64,000 bases of DNA from Epiperipatus broadwayi (Eukaryota; Onychophora; Udeonychophora; Euonychophora; Peripatidae): NCBI GenBank assembly GCA_028023455.1, contig JAQFVV010012511.1, positions 1,176,001 to 1,240,000 of the forward strand, in the 5' to 3' direction. Position numbers and translations under genes: made by a program. Below are positions 13,101 through 25,100 of this stretch, piece after piece. The stretch's first letter is position 1; each line of letters begins with the position of its first letter. The notes under the pieces were generated by a model. That model did not search any database and was not told where the DNA came from. It saw only the letters and a list, made by a program, of their open reading frames with translations.

Positions 13101-16100
13101 TAGAGACAAAAACTCCCAAAATAATAATGAGCACAATATTCAAACTAATAATTCTAAACTGAAATTCTGAAAAGATTTGATACAAAAGAACCTAATCAAT
13201 TTTAATACAAAACAATCCTGTAGTGTCAATTTATTAAAGTGCTTTCTTATTACCTCAAATCCAAATTCCAGCTCATCTGCAGTCAACATCACAATATCAT
13301 CATCAATAGCTAAAATGGCTTCAGTTTCAATTTCATCATATGGGTAAAAGCTAAAATAAAAAAATATTTCATAATTAAAAAAAGTATAAAATCTCATTAT
13401 TTTTATTTTCTGATTTTCTAAAAATTAAAAAAAAAAACCTGAAAACTTTTTCTAGCACTCTAATATTTTTATTATGTGACAATTGTTAGGAGGAGAAGTG
13501 ATAGTTTAAAACAGTTTGTAATAATTTACCAATAAAATTCTATAAAGGTTAAAATTTAATTAGCCTATTCATTTAATATACTGAATGTTTCTTATATAAG
13601 TAAATGGAAAGATTTGAATTTAGAATTTTTCAGTCCACCTTCACTCAATTTCAAAACAAGCGATACATATGACCACATACATGTGAAAAAGATAGATGAT
13701 CCCCAATATCTGCATGAAATACATATATTGGGGATCATCTATTTTTTCACACGTCTGTGGTCTTGTGCGTCGATTGTTTGAGATAAGTAAGTGGAAGCGA
13801 ATATAGACAGAAAATCTTTAAGTTCAAATCCCTCTATTTAAAGTTAAAATTGTTTTTTAGTATGTAGTTATATTTAAAATAAATAGTGATAAATATTTTT
13901 TCATGTAATACAAATCCAATGTCTTGATTGGATATGGAATTAAAAATATATATAGAATATTAATGCACATTCTATTTAGTTAAATATAAAATAAGATTTA
14001 AAAATGTTACATAATTGCCAATCATTTAAAAAAATAGCAATTAGTTTCATATCCTATTAACAGAAGACACTTCAATGCTTTACATACATATATATTATAG
14101 ACAGGAAATGTAGCCACGAGACAAAGAAGAGGGAAAGGAATGAAAAATAAGTAATCTGACTTCTAAGATGGGAGGTAATAGATGTTTGAAGACTAATTGG
14201 TGAAAAAGTTTCTAAAGAGAGAGGATTAAATAAAGAAGAGAGAAAGGACACCTTATTATAAATGGGCTATATACTAAAAAAAAGTTTTAACATATTAAAT
14301 TGTTAATTAAGTAAATATGGAGATAATTGAGAAGCCATTAATACTACTTGCACTATCATGCATGCACAATTTAAAAAAATTATATAAATAAATATAAAAT
14401 TTGAGTAAAATGAGAATAGAAAGATTACATAAAATATCAAATTTTAAGGGGCAAAATCCTTTTGGTACACCAAATAAATAAATTAATAATACATGGTTGA
14501 ATATTTTCAGATTCTGAAAATTTCTTATTTAATATTTTTGAATGATTTTGAAACAAAAAGTAACTTTATCTTTAAAGAGTCTAGAACATTTACCCAAGGA
14601 TCATAAATTGATTATATCTGAGTAGTAATAAGTCAAATTGGCAACTGAGAAAGACAAAGAGAAAAAAAGATTGTCTTCATAATTTAAACTTGGATTTTAT
14701 TAATGCTTTCGATATATAAAATCAAAGTTTAAATTATAAAAACTATATTTTCTGTATAAATGTCCATAACATTTTTTAAAATATTATTAGTTTTTAGATT
14801 ATCTGATTTTTTTTATGCAGTGACTGTGCATGCTTGGAAAGTCGTCTGAAAAACAAAAAAACACCATCTTTTCTCTTAAGGAAAAAAACATACATAAAAA
14901 TATCATGAATACCTTATAACATAAATGCTTAAAGAAAACTTCTTTGGAACTGAATTATAATTCTACCTTATATAAATCTACATTGAGGGAAAAAAAAATT
15001 TCTATTTATCAATGAAATCAACAGATAAATATGTAAACATGCACACTGGAATATATCAGAATATAGGAATACCTGTACTCTCAATTAATAAAAAGAGGAA
15101 AAAAAAGAATTAAGTTGGAACTGATGCAGAGCACCAGTTATTCAAGTTTACAAAAAAACCCAAAGAAAACAACCCCCCCCCCCCCCCCCCCAACACACTT
15201 TGGATATTAAAATATGAGTATGTTCATGAAATTTATATATAATTATTAATAATGCCAATAAATAAATCTCTGAATAAATCACAGATGGCAAACCTGCATT
15301 AAATGATAAATTTCTTAACTTTCTATATATAAGGGGTAATTAATCCTTACTAATGAAGTATTTTATATATGTCTGTCACCATCAGAAACTAGCTATTAAA
15401 CATTATGTATCAGACTATTTCCATCATCTGAGTATTGAATGCCTTTAGAAAAATTTAACTTTACTTAAATATTCCAATACATTCAACTGTTAGTAATAGC
15501 ACACAGGTTAGTATATGCACAATGTTTCGAGAGATATTATCAGTGATGATATCCCAAATTTCCAAGAACCGGTTCTCTAAAGGTAGATTGTATTTAAGAA
15601 CATATTCTGTTTATTTTTCTTCTTTCTAAGCGTGGAAGCAAATCACTTCTTGGTTTCATACCTAAACATTTTTGGAAACTTCTCAGAAATTTTGCATGAC
15701 CCTCCCCCCATACACACATAAGTGCAGCGGTGCACATGCTCACCATGATGTACTTTGCAATCTCACTCATGGGATAAAAAAAAATTAAACCATTTTTATA
15801 ATTGGGAAAAAAACTTATTTATTTGGCAACATATTTCCAAATTGACATTCTATTTGCATCATATGTCTCTTCAGGTTGATGATGCTTTTTGACTATGATT
15901 TCTTAGCCAAACTTGAACTGAGTCACTGCAATCCCAATAATCTAATGGAAGACCTATTTCTATTATTACTAGATTTGCCACATTATTCACTTCAAGGTGA
16001 TTTCTTTTATCTGAATAAATTGCATTCATCACAGAAAACCTTCATTCAGCCTTTGCAAAACTCACAACAATGGTTTTAATTATATTTTAGCTTTTTGGAT

Positions 16101-19100
16101 AGTTTCAGGTACAACATGTTTCTGGTGATTTCTAATAACATTTTCAACATAATCACAGAAATCATTAACTGAAATCTCATGATGAAATAATTTTTCTTCA
16201 AATTCTTTCCAGAGAACTACAGCTTCTTCCAGATTCAAAGCATCTGGGTTCACAATTTTAACTAATTGATGGATTTTATGATTTCTATCTTGAGTATTAT
16301 TACTTATGGTATTACAATCCATTAATCTTAATGCCATATTTATTGTCACTACATTCAGTACTTTTAGATGGGGAAGACATTTGTTGTCTTCAACAAAATT
16401 AATATGCAGGAATTCCTTAGAAGAGATAGTTTCATTTTTTTTTTTCTTTTCTCTGATATTCAAATACTGTAATTGTTCTCTTAATCAATTGTTCAGTTTG
16501 CAATATATTTACACTTCCTCCTTGAAAATCATCTGCCAAAAAAGAAATTTCTTCTAGTATAGCGATTATTAAAGCCAGGTCTCTCATAAAATATTTGTTG
16601 ATGAGATGTTTAGCCATTCCAGAAAATTTCTTATTAATAGAAAAAAAATCATACAGTGCTTGATAGGCTTGCCATGTTGCAACTGCTGATCTATGACTGC
16701 ATGCTACCCATCTTGAGTCAAAAACTCTACCAATTTTTAGAATTTCAATTTCCAAATTGCGCCATTTGGTTTTTATTAGACTGAGGGAAGATTTTGTATA
16801 TTTCATCAATAATTGCTTTAAAGTAATTCATTTACTTTATGTCTTTAATAGAATCCTCCAGTACAAGCTGAAGGCGATGACTCAAATAATGCCAAATAAT
16901 AAACTCAGGATAGTGGTTTTTTATTTTAACATTCACTCCTTATCGCCTTCCCAGGATCATACTTGCTCTAGCTGAACAAAATCCAATCAAATTATTCTTC
17001 AAATATGGATTATCAAATCCTACTGAATGCAGACTTTGTAGTAGAGCAGTGTAAATGGTTTCAGCATCTTTGTTTTGTAATTCCACCAAATCTACAAACA
17101 TTGTTGGTGAAAAATCTATCTTCAACCTTAATAAAAATGATAAGGACTGGTTTGCATGACATTGTTGATGCCACATTAATTATAAAACATGTCTTTAAAT
17201 TCTGATCTATTATTTTTCTAAACACTTCCTTTTTAATGTATTTTGCAATCTGCTCAACAATTTTGACAGCCATGAATCAAGAATGGAGCTCCACTCCCAT
17301 ATCTAACCCATTCTTTTTTTTGTAATTCTATCAAATGTTCAATATCAGAAAATGGTCAGTTTAGTTTTGCTAAAGTGTAAACCGTATTGAAAATTTTACA
17401 AGTGGAGCTCATAAACTTTTCATGAGCTTTGTCTATGGATTTGGAAATTTCATTTTTTGCACTTTCTTTCAATTGCATCACACATATCTGGTGTGCTTCT
17501 GATGAAAAGTGTTGCTTTATTTTTTTTTTTGAAGAGAGGCTTGTTGAACCATTTTATTTTTTCCACTTAAAACAATATTATATCTTCTCCATTCTTTTGA
17601 CACATGAGCTGCCTTCACTTTTATTGACTTGATTTTGGTATAGATATCACACCCAAGTTTTTTTTTAATAATAAGTAAACCACAATATTTTTCTTTGAAT
17701 TCATTGTCTTATTTCATATTCCAGCAGTCAGAAAGGTCACTATCTACATTTATTTTATATGCATCTTTTGTACTTTTGGAACTGGACAGCTTATTTGTGT
17801 TGTCAACATTATTTTCTGTTATATCAGAAGAAATAGAAAACAAAACTTGATTCAAAATATCATCCTTTATTATTGTTTTCGATTCTGTATCAGTTTTTGG
17901 ATCTTTTATGAAGAAATCCGATATTGTTTGGCATTTTCATTTCATTTCTTGTGAAGGGTTTATTTTTATTATATTATCGTGTTACAATGGCCTTAGGAAA
18001 AAAAATCTAATTAATTGATTTTTAATACAAATGAATGACAACAAATCATAATACTTAAATAAAATAGTAAAAGTAAAAAAAGAAAAAAATATTTGAAAAC
18101 GAGTCATGCCATTTGATGAGTCATCTTCTTGCCAAGTTATTCTAGAAAAATATGTTGAACTCATTGTTAAAAAAAGACACACTGTTATACCAGATATAGC
18201 AAACTAAATGAAAATAATATACTATAAACTTACTGCAGCTGGTCATCCATTAAATTTACTAATCAAATAAAAACAAATCCTGCATGATAAATAAGTAAGT
18301 GAAACAATAAAATATTTAAATAAAAAATATAAGTTAAATAAATATTTAAAACAACGTCGGCATAACAAAATCATTGGAACAATGGTTTTATGTTACGGTT
18401 TATTTTCGCAATGATATGTCCTTTTGAATGAAGTTATTTTATCTTTAAAGTAAAATAATTTCAGCAAGAGTAAATTTCATTAAATACATAAATACATTTG
18501 TGCTGGATTTATTTTTAATTTTAATAACGCCTCTGTTAAATGTAAGTAAACTAATAGTTAATTAATTTCTTACTTACCTTGTGTAAAAATTAAATATGGA
18601 TTCATTTATCAGTAATAAAATAACACTTTTTATTTGTATACTTTTAAAGAGACTAATTTGAATGCGATAAATAATGGATTTATTTACTTAAAACAAAACT
18701 GTTGTGAATTATTTCTTGCAGAATAATTCGTAATCACTCAAATTTCATCACGCATATCACACATTCCAAGTGCAATATCGTATAGTCGAATTATTCTGGG
18801 GAAATCATTTTGAACCCAATCTGTTCAAAAAGAATCATTGTTATATTAGATATAACAAAAAAAAAATAAAATACAAATAATGTTCTAGATTATTGTTGGA
18901 AACAATTAAGTAATTTGTTAATTCAATTTTTTTTAGGATAATAATAACAAAAATGTATTTTCGGATAATTTAACTACCGGTTCGCTAATTTTTTTTAATT
19001 TTAAGAACCGGTTCGCGTGAACCGGTGCGAAACGGTTGGATATCATCATTGGATATTATTATCCCCTCTTCTTCAGGTGTTGTTGACCTGACTAGTGACA

Positions 19101-22100
19101 GTACTAGCATAGGAATCGAACCTGTACCCTTAGATTCTTGAGTATTGAATTTTAAGGTAACACTATAATCAACTGAGCCATCCTGCCAAAAGCAACAATC
19201 AGTAGAAATGTCATATACTTAGCTATGAGATTTTTCCTGATTTCTCCACTTTTTCGTAAGAGCAAAGTTAATTAGTGGTTTCCACATATTATGTGTAATC
19301 ACACTAGGTTGACTTATGGGATTGTTTGCCATTATCATGTGAGCAGTTTTTTAAAATTTTCTTCTTTGTACCTTTTCTTCTCTATATATTCTTTTACATT
19401 CACATGGTATTTCATAGATGCAGTTTTTTCGTTTCACCATTTCAAGTTTAGGCTTTGAAGATATTGGAAATTTCTCATAGTGTAATATGGCTCTGGAAAG
19501 CCATTCTGATGTTATACTGATTGATTTCCCTTAATTTGTTTGCTATTTTTGGTATGTATGAGTACACTACAGTACCCATAATTGTTTTTTCTTTTGATAG
19601 TTCTTTTTGTTGTCTATTTAAGCTTTTCTTAATAACAGCTGATGGATAACTATTTTTCATAAAAGTTTGTTCTATATAGATCTTTTCTTTTTTCAAATCA
19701 CTGGTTCTGAACAAATTTCTTTTGCTCTGTTTTATAGTGATAGTATAACTCTCTGTTTGTGTTCCTGGATGTATAAATTAAATATTTTCCTGTATGTGTG
19801 TGTTTTTGGTAAACTAGTTTTGATCTTGCCATGAAAGAGTCTTGTTACAAGAACATCAAATAATGCCATTTTTTTGTTCTTGTTCTGATCCTATTGTGAA
19901 TTTAATTGAAGATGATATGTTGTTGATGTGTTTTCAGAAAGTTTGTAGTAGTGCTTTACCATGTGACATACAACAAATGTATTATTTACATAGTGAAGCC
20001 AAACTTTAGGTAGATGTAGCGTAGTTGTTATGGCTGTGATTTCAAGTTCTTCCATGTAAATATTGCCAAACAGGGGTGACAATGGTGAGCTCATAGCCAT
20101 TCCTTGATTTTGTTGGAAGAATTCCGTGTTATATTGAATGTAGGTTGTTTTTGTGCAGAATGTTAATAATTCCATTATACTATCACTAGGAAGAATTGTT
20201 TTGGTTTGTAAGCTATTATCACAATTTAATCTTTTCCTTACAATAGACAATCATTCTTGAATAAACTTTCCATATCAGAGCTTACCAGTAAGTCAGTTCT
20301 TTCAATTTTCATGCTCTTGATTAATTCTACAAAGTATCTAGAATCCCCGTTAAAGGACTGGGTCTTGTATGCCAAAGGACTTAGAACTTTGAGAAGAAAT
20401 CATGACAAATTTTAGTAATGTGAATTTCTAGAACTAACTGTAAGTCTTAATGGAACATGATCCTTATGGATTTTAGGTAGATCATAAAGATGACATGATC
20501 CTTATGGATTTTAGGTAGATCATAAAGATGAAGAATTTTTCTAAAATATGATGTTATTTTATTTTTTCCTGAATCACTGAAGTACCCGTGATGATTTCTG
20601 AATAATGCTTGTAACTTTGTTTGTGTACTCAGTATTGTATTTTTTGTCAATTTTCTGTATTGGCCTGCTATGAGGAGTTCCTATATTTTGTTGTCATAAT
20701 CAGTCGTATCCATTATAACTGATGCATTGCATTTAATCAGCAGGGAGAATTATAGATTTATTTACTCTGAGAGATTTAATTGCTTTCCTCTCACCAAAGG
20801 ATATTTTTGATTTAAATTTTTGTTGCTTGTCAAGTGTTTTTACATGACAATGGCAAACAATCCCATAACTCAATCTAGTGTGACTATATATAATGTATAG
20901 AAATCACTAATCAACTTTGCTTTTAGTAAAAAGTGGAGAAATCAGGAGGAACCTCATAGATAAGTATATGAAATTTCTAGTGATTGTTGCCTTTGGCAGG
21001 ATGGTTCAGTTGATTAGAGCATTATCTTAAAATTCAATACTCAAGAATCTAAGGGTCCAGATTTGTTTCCCAAGCTAATACTATTGCTGATCAGGCCAGC
21101 AACACCTGAAGAAGGGAGAATAATATCTTTTGAAATGTTGTGCATATACTAAACTTGTGTGCTATTACTAATAGTTGAATGTATTTGGAATATTTAAATA
21201 AAGTTAAATTTTTCTAAGAACATTCAATACTCATATTAGATGATGGAAATAGTCCAATATATAAATACAACTAAAACAATATCATCACAAACCTTCAGAA
21301 AAACATTAAACATTATGATCTCTGCGTACTTTAATAAAAGAAAAAAGATATATAAATCTTTAATACGCATTTATCTTATGATTTTAAAATGTTAAAATTT
21401 AATCAATTCAGATGACTTTAAAAATAAAGAAATAAAAAAAAAACTAAAAGATAATTCAGGGTAGGGACAAACAGTAATAGAGATAAATGTGGATACCCAT
21501 TATTAAAAGAGCAAAACAAAAATTCCCCTTTTTATTCAATACTATTAACAATCATGTTTTAAAACTATGTTGGGGAATTTAACATATGAATGTGGATTAT
21601 AAGTATGGTGATCCCAACACATGTAGGGATTAGGTTAAATAATAACAGATTAATAAATCCAAAAATTAATGGATAATCATTTCTATTAATGCCACATAAG
21701 AGTAACAAAGATAACTTAATTACAAAAGTATTGTTACATAAATATAATATACGAGGCAGTATGGGATAATCGATCTGAAGGCTGACATGGATTGTGGGGT
21801 TTTGTATATGATGTGAGTCAAGAAAAATGGAGACAATTGATTTCAAAAGTAATTTAAATAAAATAAAGAAGGGGTAGTATTTATAAATACAATCTATAAT
21901 GCCTTAAGCAACAATTCATATGCAAGAGATGAAAAACAAATATGCTATTCAGTCATGATTGTAGATAATATAACACAACTCTTAATAAAGAAATGTAAAT
22001 AGCCTTATCTTTGAAAATACTTGTTTTATTTTACAAATACTCTCATAAATTAGGAAAAATCTCATAGCTAAGTATATGACATTTCTACTGATTGTTGTCT

Positions 22101-25100
22101 TTGGCAGGATGGCTCAGTTGATTATAGCGTTACCTTAAAATTCAATACTCAAGAATCTAAGGGTACAGGTTCAATTCCTATGCTAGTACTGTCACTAGTC
22201 AGGTCAACAACACCTGAAGAAGAGGGGATAATAATATCCAGTGATGATATCCAACCGTTTCGCACCGGTTCACGACTTTTGTACGACTTTTCTAGAAATT
22301 TCTACTTTGAGCTGAGTTTACGCATAAACGGTAAACGTCACACACACGCGCAATACGTCATTTTTTGCGCCATTTTAATATGAACCTGAAAATCTAAGAA
22401 TTTTTTCTGTACGACAATTTTTAAATTTTTTATGAATATTTTTAGCGAAGTGTGCCTAAAAAAATTTTTTTATTTTTATTTTTATCATTTTATTTATCGT
22501 AAAAAAGTTATTCCACAATTGTTGGATCAATTACTGAATAATTTATTGTGATTTTCCGTTGAAGTTGTCCGTGATTCTGAGCCCTCTTCTCAAATTACGT
22601 TTTTGGATAACGTTAAAGGGTATGCAATTACTTTTTTATATATTTTTTTTTTTTATAAATTATAATATTTTATATTTACTAAAACAAATAAATATGTTAT
22701 AGAATAATAAATTATAATATTTTTGATGTACTGAAACAAATAAACGTTTTTTGATAGCATTCAAGAGTATGTAATTACTTTTTTATATATATATATATTT
22801 TATAAATTATAATATTTTTTATTTACTGAAACAAATAAATATGCTATAGAATAATAATAAATTATAATATTTTCGATGTACTGAAATAAATAAATATGCT
22901 ATAGAATAATAAATTATAATATTTTCAAATAAATATGCTGTAGAATGGAAAAAAGTTGGGGACTGGGGTAATCTGTCAATGCGTGAGCTATGCATTTTTT
23001 GGCATGATTATAAATATGAATAGTGTATCACGCGTGACCAAGTTTGAATTTATGGATGAATTATTGCATCAGTGCTAAAGTTATGACCCGCAATTGATTT
23101 GTGTCAATTTTAGGCAAGTAATATAGGATATTGTATAGATTTTCTGGCTTCCTCAATCCATCCACTTATTGTTACAGTGCCATGTATTTGAACTCGGCCT
23201 TTCTTCATATTTTTTATGCAAAATAATAAATATATTTATATACAAGTTCATGCTACACAACTGGAATTTCATGTAATATAGGATATTTTATACACACTTT
23301 CTGGCTTCATCAATCCATCCACTCTGTGTTATAGTGCCATGTATTTGAACTCAGCCTTTCTTCATATCTTTTATGCAAAATAATAAATATATTTATATAC
23401 AAGTTTATGTTACATAACTGGAATTTCATGTAATATAGGATATTTTATACACAGTTTCTGGCTTCATCAATCCATCCACTCTGTGTTATAGTGCCATGTA
23501 TTTGAACTCAGCCTTTCTTCCACACATGTAATCATTGTTAATAATAATAAAAGATTATCTTTATTGATTTATTTTTATTCATTTTATTTTTTATGAGTTT
23601 ATTTATTTATTTTTCAATACACTGCTCTGTTACTTTTTTCTCCACTAAAAACCATTCATTTTGTTATAGGTACTTTTGAACAAATGGACACATCTGGCTC
23701 TAGAAGAAAAATGGACCACAGCAAGGCCGCTGTTTTAGTAATTTTCTCAGTGAAAAATTACCTCAGGTAAGACTTCCAATACATCTTTTTTTTTGAAATT
23801 TTGTGACGGATGTGATGAAGCTGTTTATGAAAGTGTCATTTTATCATTTGAATTTCAAAATTTAGGATTTGTGAATCAGTGTAAAAATAAACATTCTTAA
23901 AACTATTATAAATAATATTTTTTTTAACTTTTTCTTTATGAAATGATTATTTTAACAGCTTCATTACATTCTTTCATATATGACCTTGCTTTTACAACAT
24001 GTTTTTTTTATATTTATTACATTCAAACACAAAATATCTAAGTTATTAGAGTTAGGGTAAATTTTTTTAAAAATTAACAATGGCCGCCTGGTTTTCAAAG
24101 GGTTAATAAAGAAATGTAAATAGCCTTATCTTTGAAAATACTTGTTTTATTTTACAAATACTCTCATAAATTAGGAATTCATTATCTTCCTAGATGGTGA
24201 GGTTGTGATCCATTAGATGCAAGTCCTCTTATGGATAAGTGAAATTGTCTTTTAAAAAAAGGAGGAAGAGGAAGGTTCCATGCATATTCTCAAAATTGAG
24301 ATGTCAACCCAAATGCAAACCATTAAGTTTGTTAATAATAACAATCAAATGGCCTTATTGCTTCTGAATTCATAGTTCTGGATATGCCAAAATTGGAATC
24401 AATTCGAGAATTTTATGCTCCAGAATCTGACACTATACCATTGTATACACACACTCACCTTAATCTATATCTGATAATATCTAACATATAAAGCATAAAA
24501 TTGAATTTGACACTAGGGTAACTAAATAAGCTGAAGCTATATGTTTACATTTCTGAGTATTTGTGAGGGTAAATACATCTATAGTATAAATAAAGTGTAC
24601 ATATTTCTGAAATTAAGGTTCCTTAACAAATTAAAGGCAATATAAATCATGGGTTAGTAAAAATCATAAGAATGAAATTTGTAAATCAAATAATGAGTTA
24701 ATCAAAGGTTAATATAAAAATTAGCCCAGTAATAATCTAATGGCTATTCCTAACTCCTATTATGAAAAGAGAAGAAGATTATTGTAATTATGTTTGTGTT
24801 ATATTTACCAATATTAGTAAGATCAATTTTGTTATTTATTTTGTAGATTCTTTGTCATTTATTTAAGGACCAGGATTAACTGAAATAAAGTTAGCCATGA
24901 TTTGTGTCATTCCTAATTGGAATGGGCTTATATATTAATGCTACAAAGGATGAAGGGTTTTTGAGATGAGGGGACCTAAATGAGCAAAACGGCAGATGAA
25001 GTAATCCATTTGAAAATCCTTACGTATTTATTAAATTATTGTGTGTTTATTTATGTATTATATTTAAGCACACATACATGTGCATGATCATGAATAAAAT

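Larger units (their letters stand above)
10708..13253 (-). other. EXT2: EXT2 intron (2.5 kb)
   Basis: Intron between exons d and e. It contains a repeated block at about 11045-11450 (partial direct and inverted copies) into which a tRNA-derived retroposon is placed (11281-11371). The rest is A+T-rich with no gene seen. Confidence 0.75.
22057..24102. mobile_element. Composite insertion between 75-bp direct repeats
   Basis: From left: a truncated tRNA-Leu-like Penelope end unit (22057-22238, A box TGGCTCAGTTGAT, B box GGTTCAATTCC); a hAT-like end starting CAGTGATGATATCC at 22239; A+T-rich repeats (22620-22930); a 155-bp tandem repeat (23119-23520); a possible spliced exon (23672-23766); and a right end GGTTTTCAAAGGG directly followed by TTAA, which resembles a piggyBac terminus. 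The left and right ends do not match each other, so this is a composite rather than one clean element. No intact transposase is visible. Confidence 0.6.

Noticed and set aside
13140-13397. 85-codon ORF as a separate gene
   Set aside because: Its centre is EXT2 exon d; both ends are intron read-through.
16306-17205. Plus-strand ORFs over the hAT region
   Set aside because: They are antisense shadows of the minus-strand transposase remnant.
19060-21130. Hammerhead in the tRNA-Leu-like Penelope unit (CTGAAGA ... TCTCGAAAC)
   Set aside because: Core halves are present and stem II is possible, but stem III would leave G at the cleavage position and no stem I pairing is found.
23119-23520. CRISPR-like array
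   Set aside because: The 155-bp units are contiguous with no spacers, and this is a eukaryotic genome.
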